Of a DNA stretch of 37,477 bases, positions 25,999 through 32,986 are shown piece after piece (position 1 is the stretch's first letter; the number at the start of each line of letters is the position of its first letter). The stretch spans positions 1-37,477 of the forward strand of contig JBEVJT010000182.1 of NCBI GenBank assembly GCA_040510075.1. The letters are read 5' to 3'. The DNA comes from VAZQ01 sp040510075 (GTDB taxonomy: Bacteria > Pseudomonadota > Alphaproteobacteria > Rhizobiales > Xanthobacteraceae). The translations under genes were made by a program, and so were the position numbers. A model generated the notes under the pieces. The model was not told the DNA's origin, did not search any database, and saw only the letters and a list, made by a program, of their open reading frames with translations.

Positions 25999-27591
25999 TC
26001 ATGCCGGAACGTTAGATCTGACGAGCTTGTAGATGATGGAATCCATCAGCGCCTGGAAGGAGGCATCGATGATGTTGGGCGAAACACCCACGGTGGTCCA
26101 GCGCTCGCCGTCCTCGTCGGCGCTCTCAATCAATACGCGCGTAACGGCCTCGGTGCCTCCATTGAGGATGCGCACGCGGTAGTCCGTCAGTTCGAGATTT
26201 TGAATGTAGCCCTGGTACTTGCCCAAATCCTTGCGCAGCGCGAGATCGAGCGCATTGACAGGACCGTTTCCCTCCGCCGCCGAGATGAGGGTCTCGCCAT
26301 CAATGTTGACCTTCACGACTGCCAGGGAAACCGTCACCCGTTCGCCGAGCGCATTGTCCCGCTGCTCGACCGTGACGTCGAATTTTTCCACGCGAAAGTA
26401 CTCCGGCACCTGCCCGAGCACGCGTCGGGCAAGCAGTTCGAAGGATGCGTCCGCAGCTTCGTACGCATAGCCCGAAGCTTCGCGCCGTTTTACCTCATCG
26501 AGAAGACGCAAAAGCCGGCCATCATCCTTCGGAATCTGGAGACCAATGCGTTCAAGCTCCGCGACGAGGTTGGATTTGCCGCCCTGATCAGAAACCAGGA
26601 GCTTGCGCCGATTGCCTACCTTGTCCGGTGACACATGCTCGTAGGTGGCAGGTTCTTTCAGGATCGCAGAAGCGTGAATGCCGGCCTTGGTTGCGAACGC
26701 ACTCTCGCCCACATAGGGCGCGTGACGATCGGGCGCGCGGTTGAGCATCTCGTCCAGCGTGCGCGACAGATGCGTCAGTTTCGCGAGCTGCGCGTCGGAA
26801 ACTCCGATTTCGAATCGGTCGCCAAATTCCCCCTTGAGCTTGAGCGTGGGAATGAGGGAGACCAGATTGGCGTTGCCACACCGCTCGCCGAGGCCATTTA
26901 GCGTTCCCTGAATCTGGCGAGCGCCCGCGCGGACGGCAGCGAGCGAATTCGCCACCGCTTGTTCGGTATCATTGTGCGCGTGAATGCCGACGCTGTCTCC
27001 GGGGATATGCTTCACCAATTCGGAGACGATGCTTTCCACTTCGTGGGGCAGCGCTCCGCCATTCGTGTCGCAAAGCACGATCCAGCGCGCCCCCTCTTGA
27101 TACGCCGCCTGGGCACACGCGAGCGCAAAGCGCGGATTTGCCTTGTAGCCGTCGAAGAAATGCTCGCAATCCAGGAGCACCTCGCGCCCGTGTCCCACCG
27201 CCGTGCGCACGCTGTCGCGGATGGAAGCGAGGTTTTCCTCGAGCGTGGTCTCGAGCGCCACCCGCACGTGATAATCCCAGCTTTTCGCCACGAAACAGAT
27301 CGCACTGGCTTTGGCATCGAGCAGCGCCGCGAGTCCTGTATCGTTTGAAGTCGAACGGCCGGGCCGCCGCGTCATTCCGAAGGCAGTGAACGTGGCGGAG
27401 AAGTTGCGATCGAGCGCAAACAGTTCCGTGTCGATCGGATTGGCACCCGGATAACCGCCCTCGATATAATCGATGCCAAGGTCGTCCAGCATGCCTGCGA
27501 TCGCGAGCTTGTCGGAGAGGGTGAAATCGACACCGTTGGTCTGCGCACCGTCGCGCAAGGTCGTGTCAAAAAGGTAAAGGCGCTCTCGCAT
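25999..27591 (-). CDS. cimA: Citramalate synthase
   Basis: This roughly 530-residue enzyme condenses acetyl-CoA with pyruvate to (R)-citramalate, the first step of the threonine-independent isoleucine route. It opens MRERLYLFDTTLRDGAQTNG (metal-binding Asp in DTTLRDG). GIHAHNDTEQAVANS is the metal-binding His pair and GERCGNANLVSLIP the next conserved block. The C-terminal domain from about residue 390 is the LeuA-type regulatory domain, probably isoleucine-sensing. The wording separates it from isopropylmalate synthase and homocitrate synthase. ATG 27591 is one base after the stop codon of a 40-residue peptide gene; ATG 27621 gives an unneeded extension that overlaps that gene. Confidence 0.93.
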   Translation of the reverse strand: MRERLYLFDTTLRDGAQTNGVDFTLSDKLAIAGMLDDLGIDYIEGGYPGANPIDTELFALDRNFSATFTAFGMTRRPGRSTSNDTGLAALLDAKASAICFVAKSWDYHVRVALETTLEENLASIRDSVRTAVGHGREVLLDCEHFFDGYKANPRFALACAQAAYQEGARWIVLCDTNGGALPHEVESIVSELVKHIPGDSVGIHAHNDTEQAVANSLAAVRAGARQIQGTLNGLGERCGNANLVSLIPTLKLKGEFGDRFEIGVSDAQLAKLTHLSRTLDEMLNRAPDRHAPYVGESAFATKAGIHASAILKEPATYEHVSPDKVGNRRKLLVSDQGGKSNLVAELERIGLQIPKDDGRLLRLLDEVKRREASGYAYEAADASFELLARRVLGQVPEYFRVEKFDVTVEQRDNALGERVTVSLAVVKVNIDGETLISAAEGNGPVNALDLALRKDLGKYQGYIQNLELTDYRVRILNGGTEAVTRVLIESADEDGERWTTVGVSPNIIDASFQALMDSIIYKLVRSNVPA

Positions 27592-27592
27592 C

Positions 27593-27715
27593 TCAGTCTG
27601 ACCAAAGCTGATAGGCCACATACAGCGCGATCAGGAACGCAGCAATGAGCACTATGTATTTGAGCGTGATGTAATAGAGCCAGTGCCGTGGAAATGGCGT
27701 GTCAGGCCTGCTCAC
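27593..27715 (-). CDS. 40-residue single-span membrane peptide
   Basis: This small ORF of 40 codons and a TGA stop has GTG 27715 overlapping the stop of the GNAT gene (GTGA). It ends one base before the cimA start. The product reads MSRPDTPFPRHWLYYITLKY, then a hydrophobic run (IVLIAAFLIALYVAY) and QLWSD. It should have one transmembrane helix (about residues 15-36), with the Pro/Arg-rich N-terminus on the cytoplasmic side by the positive-inside rule. Tight coupling on both sides argues that it is a real gene. I do not recognise the family. Its function could be membrane tethering or quality control of a partner; this is speculation. Confidence 0.7.
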   Translation of the reverse strand: MSRPDTPFPRHWLYYITLKYIVLIAAFLIALYVAYQLWSD

Positions 27716-28212
27716 TTGGCCTCCTCCTTAAGCACCCGCTCCATGGTCGTGTTCGCCAGCCATTCGCGTCCAAGTGGGATCGAGTTGCGCTGGCGCGGAT
27801 GAAATCCGCGACGCCTGAAGAATTCCTGTGCGTTATCGCTCACATCGGCGCTAAGGCGCGAAATGCCACGCGCTGCGGCGAGCTTTTCGATGGCGTCGAC
27901 CAGCATGGTAGCAATACCTTGCCCCGCAGCGCCGGGATGAACGTAGAGCATGTCGAGCCGCGAGGCGTCTGCGAGCGAGATAAAGGCGACCGGCGCGCTA
28001 TCGAACAGGCCGACCAAGGTAAGGCTGCGCTGTAGTCGTTCCGCGAAGGCGGTCTCGTCGTCGGCAAGCGAAGCCCATGCGCGCTGCTGACCGGGACCAT
28101 AGTCCTCCCCGGTCAGCTCCTCGATACTGGCGCGAAAAACTTCCGCGAGAAGCGGCGCATCCGCGGCGAGATAGGGACGCATGCTGATTCTGAGCTGCGT
28201 TTCGGGGTTCAT
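27712..28212 (-). CDS. GNAT-family N-acetyltransferase
   Basis: This protein of about 166 residues, from ATG 28212 (MNPETQLRISMRPYLAADAP), has the GNAT fold. RLDMLYVHPGAAGQGIATML is the beta4-alpha3 segment with the acetyl-CoA pyrophosphate loop (Q/R-x2-G-x-A form, here GAAGQGIA). An acyl-acceptor-side strand (SADVSDNAQEFFRRRGFHPR) follows. The open frame runs on upstream to 28401, but that part resembles the C-terminus of CysRS and not a GNAT domain (see the remnant). The acceptor is unknown. It is the first intact gene of the operon that includes the peptide, cimA and the VOC gene. Confidence 0.88.
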   Translation of the reverse strand: MNPETQLRISMRPYLAADAPLLAEVFRASIEELTGEDYGPGQQRAWASLADDETAFAERLQRSLTLVGLFDSAPVAFISLADASRLDMLYVHPGAAGQGIATMLVDAIEKLAAARGISRLSADVSDNAQEFFRRRGFHPRQRNSIPLGREWLANTTMERVLKEEAK

Positions 28213-28326
28213 CGCACCAGTTCCCAGGGTCGTCCACTCTTGCGAATCTCTCAACATCCCCATGGCGGCAAGCTCGTCACGAAGACGATCGGCTTCCATG
28301 ACCGAAAACTGCCGGCTGGCAGCCAT
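28213..28326 (-). pseudogene. cysS: Remnant of the 3' end of cysS (cysteinyl-tRNA synthetase)
   Basis: In frame with the GNAT gene, about 30 codons read MEADRLRDELAAMGMLRDSQ and EWTTLGTGA. Many alphaproteobacterial CysRS proteins end with a helix like EADRIRDELAAMG followed by V-LKDSK-GTTWE, so this looks like their final helix. The active-site part of a CysRS (HIGH and KMSKS motifs) is nowhere in the window. The bases just upstream form a palindromic element, which may mark the breakpoint. The functional cysS must lie elsewhere if the organism is viable, as it is essential. The match is by recognition only. Confidence 0.5.
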
Positions 28327-28329
28327 TGC

Positions 28330-28385
28330 CGGATTTCCTGGAAATCCGTCAAGCCGCTGCCGGGTTTTCGTCGCAGCGGAAATCC
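28330..28385. repeat. Palindromic element upstream of the cysS-like remnant
   Basis: The core is a 9-1-9 palindrome, CGGATTTCC-T-GGAAATCCG (28330-28348). It is followed by CCGCTGC (28354-28360) and its complement GCAGCGG (28372-28378), and by a third GGAAATCC (28378-28385). The layered arms could form alternative hairpins. The 350 bp between the GNAT start and the next gene (28213-28562) hold only this, the cysS-like remnant and a presumed promoter for the downstream plus-strand gene. I cannot assign it to a named repeat family. Confidence 0.5.
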
Positions 28386-28562
28386 AGCCGCCAGAGCACA
28401 AGAATCTTGGGAGTGTGGCTTTCCTGCTATAGGCAAACGCAGTGGAAGCCCGGTAACAGCATATTAGTCATTCGGCGCGGCGCGCTCGCGTGGTTAGGGA
28501 CGCGTTAAGTCAGGGCCGCGCATGCTCGCGTACGTTCTTGGGGACACGGGGGGGCTCCTGCC

Positions 28563-28856
28563 ATGCGCGTTTTCGCGGCGCTCTGTCTTGCGGCCGTGCT
28601 CTGCAGCACTGCCGCGCATGCGGAAAAGCGCCTTTTCATCATTGCCAACAACCCCGACGGATACGGCGTGGATCGGTGCCTGGCCACAGGTGCAAACTGC
28701 GGCGCCCCTGTCGCCACGGCCTATTGCCAGTCGCGTGACTTCCGCAAAGCCGCGTCCTTCCGCAAAATAGATCGCGAGGAAATCACTGGCGCGGTGCCCT
28801 CCACGAATGGCACCTCAACACCTGATGAGTTTGTCGCCATCGAGTGCCTGCGCTAG
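28563..28856 (+). CDS. Small secreted cysteine-containing protein
   Basis: This 97-residue protein has a Sec signal peptide (MRVFAALCLAAVLCSTAAHA, cleavage after AHA). The mature domain of about 77 residues has four cysteines (DRCLATGANCG, AYCQS and near the end ECLR), which can form two disulfides. The FIIANNPDGYGVDRCL and ATAYCQSRDFRKAASFRKID segments look conserved, as if it were a member of a small rhizobial exported family. No enzymatic motif is seen. It is monocistronic, on the plus strand, ahead of a MarR gene 120 bp away. Its role is unknown. Confidence 0.75.
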   Translation: MRVFAALCLAAVLCSTAAHAEKRLFIIANNPDGYGVDRCLATGANCGAPVATAYCQSRDFRKAASFRKIDREEITGAVPSTNGTSTPDEFVAIECLR

Positions 28857-28978
28857 CTCCGTTTCATTCCTGAGATCGGCTTCTCATCGGCGTGCGTCGC
28901 GGCATCCGCCGTTGCGTTGCACATGATCTTGCGCCAATGTCTCGCGAGCATGCGCTCCGCGCTGGGCACGCGTTGATC

Positions 28979-29479
28979 ATGAAATCCGTTTTGGAGCGTC
29001 AAGACGCTGAGACGAGCGGCTGCCAGCTCAAGCTCGACGAGTTTCTGCCCCATCGCCTGAATGTGCTGTCCAGTCTTGTGTCACAGGCACTCACGCGTGT
29101 TTATGGCCGCCATGGTATCAGCATACCGGAATGGCGCGTGCTGGTCACTCTTGGCGAGTACGTAGAAATGACCGGAAAAGCCATAGGCGCACACACGCAC
29201 ATGCATAAAACGAAGGTATCGCGGGCAGTGGCGCAGCTCGAGCGCCGCAAGTTCGTCCACCGGCGCTCCAATCGGCAGGATCTGCGCGAATCTTTCCTTA
29301 CGCTCACGCCTACCGGTCGGTCAGTCTATGACGAGCTTGCCCCCCAGGCGCTCGATTTCATGCAACAGCTTCTGCAGGTCGTCGCGGTTGGTGACCGGGG
29401 AGCTTTCGACCGCGCAATGGCGGAGCTGACCCGCCGCTCGGCGGAACTGGTCGCCGAGCCGGAGCACAACAAGAACTGA
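28979..29479 (+). CDS. MarR-family transcriptional regulator
   Basis: This regulator of about 166 residues has a winged-helix core. RLNVLSSLVSQALTRVYGRHGISIPEWRVLVTL is helices 1-2 and the recognition part includes HTHMHKTKVSRAVAQLERRKFVHRRSNRQDLRES, the wing with the DxR-type motif, followed by LTLTPTGRSVYDEL. MarR dimers bind palindromic operators and often respond to aromatic acids. The maiA gene follows after 44 bp, so an aromatic-degradation intermediate may be the ligand; this is inference. ATG 28937 is an alternative start. No ribosome binding site is decisive for either. Confidence 0.88.
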   Translation: MKSVLERQDAETSGCQLKLDEFLPHRLNVLSSLVSQALTRVYGRHGISIPEWRVLVTLGEYVEMTGKAIGAHTHMHKTKVSRAVAQLERRKFVHRRSNRQDLRESFLTLTPTGRSVYDELAPQALDFMQQLLQVVAVGDRGAFDRAMAELTRRSAELVAEPEHNKN

Positions 29480-29523
29480 GCTCGACGAGCAGAGCGCAGG
29501 TCGTCGCCGAAAGGGAACGAGCC

Positions 29524-30159
29524 GTGACACTGTATACCTTTTTTCGTTCATCCGCAGCTTACCGCGTTCGCATCGCACTCAATCTGAAAGGGCTCGGTGC
29601 GGACATGGTACCCATTCACCTGCAGAAGGAAGGCGGCCAGAATCGAAAGGACGCGTTTCGGCGCATCAATCCGCAAATGCGAATACCGGCGCTCAAGACC
29701 GAGTCCGGTGACGTCCTCATCCAATCGCTCGCAATAATCGACTACCTCGACGAGGTGCATCCGCAGCCGGCATTCTTGCCGACCCATCCCCTCGATCGAG
29801 CGAAGGTGCGCGCCGTTGCGCAGATCATCGCGTGCGACATCCACCCGCTCAATAACACGTCGCCGCTGCGCTATTTGAAGAATGAGCTCGGTCACGAGCA
29901 GGCACAGATCGATGCCTGGTATCGACACTGGATTATCGAAGGCTTCGAGGCCGTCGAGAGGTTGATCAGCCCGGAACCCTATGCATTCGGCAGGGAGGTC
30001 ACTCTCGCCGACATCTGCCTCGTGCCTCAGGTCGCGAACGCGCGCCGGTTCAACGTTGCCATCGGCCGGTTTCCGAAAATCGTTGCGGTCGATCAGGCCT
30101 GCCTCCAGTTGCCCGCGTTCGACAAAGCACGGCCCGACAAGCAGCCCGATGCGGAGTGA
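29524..30159 (+). CDS. maiA: Maleylacetoacetate isomerase (zeta-class GST)
   Basis: This 211-residue zeta-class glutathione transferase has the N-terminal signature FFRSSAAYRVRIALNLKG (SSxxxRVRIAL) and the conserved IACDIHPLNN motif, with CDIHPLNN in the substrate-binding region. It isomerises maleylacetoacetate to fumarylacetoacetate, the penultimate step of tyrosine/homogentisate breakdown, or maleylpyruvate in gentisate breakdown. No hmgA, fahA or gentisate dioxygenase gene is in the window, so I cannot say which pathway it serves. GTG 29524 follows AAGGGAACGAGCC. It is downstream of a MarR regulator on the same strand and probably controlled by it. Confidence 0.9.
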   Translation: MTLYTFFRSSAAYRVRIALNLKGLGADMVPIHLQKEGGQNRKDAFRRINPQMRIPALKTESGDVLIQSLAIIDYLDEVHPQPAFLPTHPLDRAKVRAVAQIIACDIHPLNNTSPLRYLKNELGHEQAQIDAWYRHWIIEGFEAVERLISPEPYAFGREVTLADICLVPQVANARRFNVAIGRFPKIVAVDQACLQLPAFDKARPDKQPDAE

Positions 30160-30239
30160 TCGCGCGGGCTGCGGTCCACACTTTAGACACCATTGCGGCG
30201 CTGCATTGGGCCTCCGCTGAGGGGTGGCTGGCTCCTTTC

Positions 30240-31433
30240 ATGCTTCGAATACCGACGACGGGATTGCTGCGCACCGCATGCGCCCTTTTCCTCGCGCTTT
30301 CCTGCGAGGGGAGCGCGCTTGCCCAATTCGGCGGCCCGGCTCCTCCTGCCGCCGTACCAACCGCACCTGGGGGGGCAGGTCGCAACCCCGTTTGCCTGCG
30401 GCTGGAGAGCCAACTCGCCATGATCGACCGTGGTGGCGCGGTCGATCCGGCAAAGGCCGAACAGATCAGGCGCTACGAGGAAGCGGCCGGAAAACAGCAA
30501 GCCGAGCTTGATCGTCTTGGGCAGCAATCCCAGCGCTACGGATGCCAGGGCGGAGGCTTTTTCTCGCTGTTCAGCGGCCAATCCCCTCAATGCGGTCCGC
30601 TGAACAATCAGATGCAGCAGGTGCGTGCAAGCCTCGATCGACAGCTTGCGGACATCCAGCGCCTGCAGGGCAATACCGGCGAACGGGAGGGAGAACGTCG
30701 AGGCGTTCTGGTTGCTCTCGGTCAAAATGACTGCGGACCGCAGTATCGGCAATTCGTCTCCGCACCCCAAGGCGGGTTTTTCGAGCAATTGTTCGGGGTC
30801 GTCCCCGGTGCACCGACGTTCTTCGGCGGAGCGCAGAGCGCGGGCACATTTCGGACCCTCTGCGTACGAACCTGCGACGGGTATTATTTCCCGATCTCAT
30901 ATGCGACGGTGCCTGCCAGATTTGCGGAAGACGAGCAGGCGTGCCAGCGACTCTGCCCGGCAACCGAAGTTGCTCTATTCAGCCACCGCAATCCCGGCGA
31001 GGACGTCTCCCGCGCGATCAGCACGAGCGGAAAGCTCTATTCCGAGTTGCCGACTGCGTTCAGCTATCGCAAGCAGCTCAGCCCGAGTTGCAGCTGCCGC
31101 GCGCCTGGCCAGTCCTGGGCGGACGCTTTGCGACAAAGCGACGATGTTGTGGAGCGAGGCGACATCGTTGTGACGGAAGAGCGCGCAAGGCAGCTCTCGC
31201 AGCCACGCCTGGATGCCCAGGGCAAGCCGATCCCGGTTGATGCAAATCAACCGAAGGGAGGCCAAACATCTAAAGCCGGAAGCACCAGTGCAGGGGTGAG
31301 CAGCGCGCCGCTTGCAGGCGCGGTGGAGAAGACGGGCGCAGAGCAGAAGGCGGAAGACGAGACCGGCAAGCGCAAGGTGCGAACGGTGGGTCCCAGCTTT
31401 TTTCCCGTGCGCACTCCACCGCATCGTGATTGA
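30240..31433 (+). CDS. DUF2865 secreted protein
   Basis: This is a protein of about 397 residues from ATG 30240, chosen because MLRIPTTGLLRTACALFLAL begins a signal peptide ending near ALAQF. An upstream GTG at 30156 would overlap the maiA stop. The DUF2865 features are a helical region (residues about 40-150) with GCQGGGFFSLFSG, and cysteine-rich motifs TLCVRTCDGYYFPISYA and CQRLCPATEVALF. The C-terminus is a disordered, Lys/Glu/Gly-rich tail. It probably sits in the periplasm. The function is unknown; the family is largely restricted to Rhizobiales. It may be in an operon with the small secreted protein that follows. Confidence 0.82.
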   Translation: MLRIPTTGLLRTACALFLALSCEGSALAQFGGPAPPAAVPTAPGGAGRNPVCLRLESQLAMIDRGGAVDPAKAEQIRRYEEAAGKQQAELDRLGQQSQRYGCQGGGFFSLFSGQSPQCGPLNNQMQQVRASLDRQLADIQRLQGNTGEREGERRGVLVALGQNDCGPQYRQFVSAPQGGFFEQLFGVVPGAPTFFGGAQSAGTFRTLCVRTCDGYYFPISYATVPARFAEDEQACQRLCPATEVALFSHRNPGEDVSRAISTSGKLYSELPTAFSYRKQLSPSCSCRAPGQSWADALRQSDDVVERGDIVVTEERARQLSQPRLDAQGKPIPVDANQPKGGQTSKAGSTSAGVSSAPLAGAVEKTGAEQKAEDETGKRKVRTVGPSFFPVRTPPHRD

Positions 31434-31464
31434 AGTCGCTCGGCAAGACTGAAGGAGGAGAGCC

Positions 31465-31704
31465 ATGATTCTGAGATTATCGCTGATCGCCGGCCTGGCC
31501 GCGGTGGCGATCACAGCCGCTGTACAAGATGTTTCAGCGGTACCACTCACAAACAACGCGCTCGGGAATGCCGCGAGCGAAGGCAATCTGGTCGGTCAAG
31601 TACAATACCGCTATTGTCACCGCGTCCGGGAAGAGTGTGCGTTCAAATGGGGCTGGCGGACCGGGCATTATTTCCGCTGCATCGGGCGCCGCGGCTGTGC
31701 CTGA
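31465..31704 (+). CDS. Small secreted basic protein
   Basis: This 79-residue protein follows a strong AAGGAGGAGAGCC ribosome binding site. A signal peptide (about MILRLSLIAGLAAVAITAAV, cleavage near VSA) precedes a mature part of about 50 residues with four cysteines and many Arg residues (QYRYCHRVREECAFKWGWRT, YFRCIGRRGCA). The pattern C-x7-C and C-x5-C suggests disulfides. It lies 31 bp after the DUF2865 gene and immediately before a terminator, so it is probably the end of that transcript. I do not recognise its family. Confidence 0.72.
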   Translation: MILRLSLIAGLAAVAITAAVQDVSAVPLTNNALGNAASEGNLVGQVQYRYCHRVREECAFKWGWRTGHYFRCIGRRGCA

Positions 31705-31728
31705 CCCGACCTGATCAGTGATGAGATG

Positions 31729-31757
31729 AAAAGGCCGGCGCTGATGCCGGCCTTTTT
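31729..31757. terminator. Bidirectional Rho-independent terminator
   Basis: An 11-bp perfect stem, AAAAGGCCGGC and GCCGGCCTTTT, with a six-base loop (GCTGAT), is followed by a T. The A-run on one side and the T-run on the other let it work on both strands. It lies 25 bp after the small secreted protein (+) and 17 bp after the MetE-like gene end (-), so it closes both converging transcripts. Confidence 0.92.
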
Positions 31758-31773
31758 CATGTCAGGGCTGTAC

Positions 31774-32958
31774 TCAATTCGTCCTCGTCACGGTGAGCGA
31801 AAATCGCGGGTCGGCGGCCAGGCACTCCGCTTCCGGCAGGCCAAGCTCTCGTCGCACGATGTTTGTACCAAGCACCATCGCGACCATCTTATAGTTGGCG
31901 TGGCGGCGTCCCATGCCTTCGCGGCCCATGCCGCAATCGGATGAGACCATGAGCCGGTCGGGTGGGATATATTTGAGCGCCTCCCGAATGAGAGTAGCGA
32001 CTTGATCCGGCCGCTCCACCTGCAGCGTGTGATGGTCGATCACGCCAATGACGACCTTCTTGTCCTTGATCACCTCTCCGATCGCTCTCAGATCGCCGGT
32101 GCCCGATGAGCAGGTCTCGAACGTGACCGCGTCGGCATCGACCGCATTCAGCGCTTCCAGGGTCGGACGGTAGCTTTGCACGTCACGAAACATTCGTTGC
32201 TGCGATGGGTTGCCCCAGCAGGTGTGGCACCAAACCTCGGTCTTCGCGCGCAAGCCCTTTACGGTATTGTTGAAGACCGCAACGAGATCGCCGGTGTCGA
32301 GCTTGCCGAAAGCTTTGCCGCGCGCCGGCGTCATGTGAATCTGCGGCTCCTCCATCTGGATGACGGGGCAGCCTGAATCGGCAAGCTCGTTGAGTTCCTC
32401 GTTGAGCGCTTCACTCAAAGCCCAGGTGCGCTCCACCGGGTCCTTGTAGTACTCGTCCTCGACCGACGCTGCGAGCAGTTCCGGCAGGATCGTCCCGAAT
32501 TTCACCGGCCGTTTGGTCATTCGTTGGGCGGCCTTCCACATTGCGCTGTATTGCAAGCGGCCGCGACCAATAGGTCCGATCACCCTGGGAAACACGCGCG
32601 CTTCGAGGAAGTCGTGCAGGATGTGTCCGCGCGGAAAGCCAGCCGCGCCGATCCTGTACCCGCTCGGCTGCGGCGTCGCGGCGAAACCCTCCATGTGCGT
32701 GAGCGGATAGGTCTGCCAGCTCAGCCCGCTGACCTGCTCGTCGTAATGGGCGTCGCCATCGGTGAGGATGTCGAGCCCAGCCACCTCCTGCGCCCGTAGG
32801 AAGCAGCACACCGCATCCTCATACTGCTCGCGATACCGCGAGCTGACCATTGCCTCGAGAAAGCTCTGGTGGCCCATATTGGCGTCGTACCAGCTCGGGC
32901 GCGGCAGCGATCCGATGATGGAAGTGGGCAGAAGCACATCCGCAGACGCTTTAAACAT
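31774..32958 (-). CDS. Core-MetE-like cobalamin-independent methionine synthase family protein
   Basis: This 394-residue protein resembles the C-terminal (catalytic) half of MetE. The zinc ligands are recognisable: His and Cys in VWCHTCWGNP, Glu in VTFETCSS and Cys in SSDCGMGREG. SIIGSLPRPSWY and LDILTDGDAHYDEQVSG are typical of short family-II proteins. It lacks the N-terminal MetE half that helps bind the folate, so methyl donors other than methyltetrahydrofolate are possible. Methionine synthase activity is likely but not certain. It ends at the shared terminator and follows nadE on the same strand after 28 bp. Confidence 0.85.
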   Translation of the reverse strand: MFKASADVLLPTSIIGSLPRPSWYDANMGHQSFLEAMVSSRYREQYEDAVCCFLRAQEVAGLDILTDGDAHYDEQVSGLSWQTYPLTHMEGFAATPQPSGYRIGAAGFPRGHILHDFLEARVFPRVIGPIGRGRLQYSAMWKAAQRMTKRPVKFGTILPELLAASVEDEYYKDPVERTWALSEALNEELNELADSGCPVIQMEEPQIHMTPARGKAFGKLDTGDLVAVFNNTVKGLRAKTEVWCHTCWGNPSQQRMFRDVQSYRPTLEALNAVDADAVTFETCSSGTGDLRAIGEVIKDKKVVIGVIDHHTLQVERPDQVATLIREALKYIPPDRLMVSSDCGMGREGMGRRHANYKMVAMVLGTNIVRRELGLPEAECLAADPRFSLTVTRTN

Positions 32959-32986
32959 CCGGGCGATCCGTTACGCCGTGCATAGG

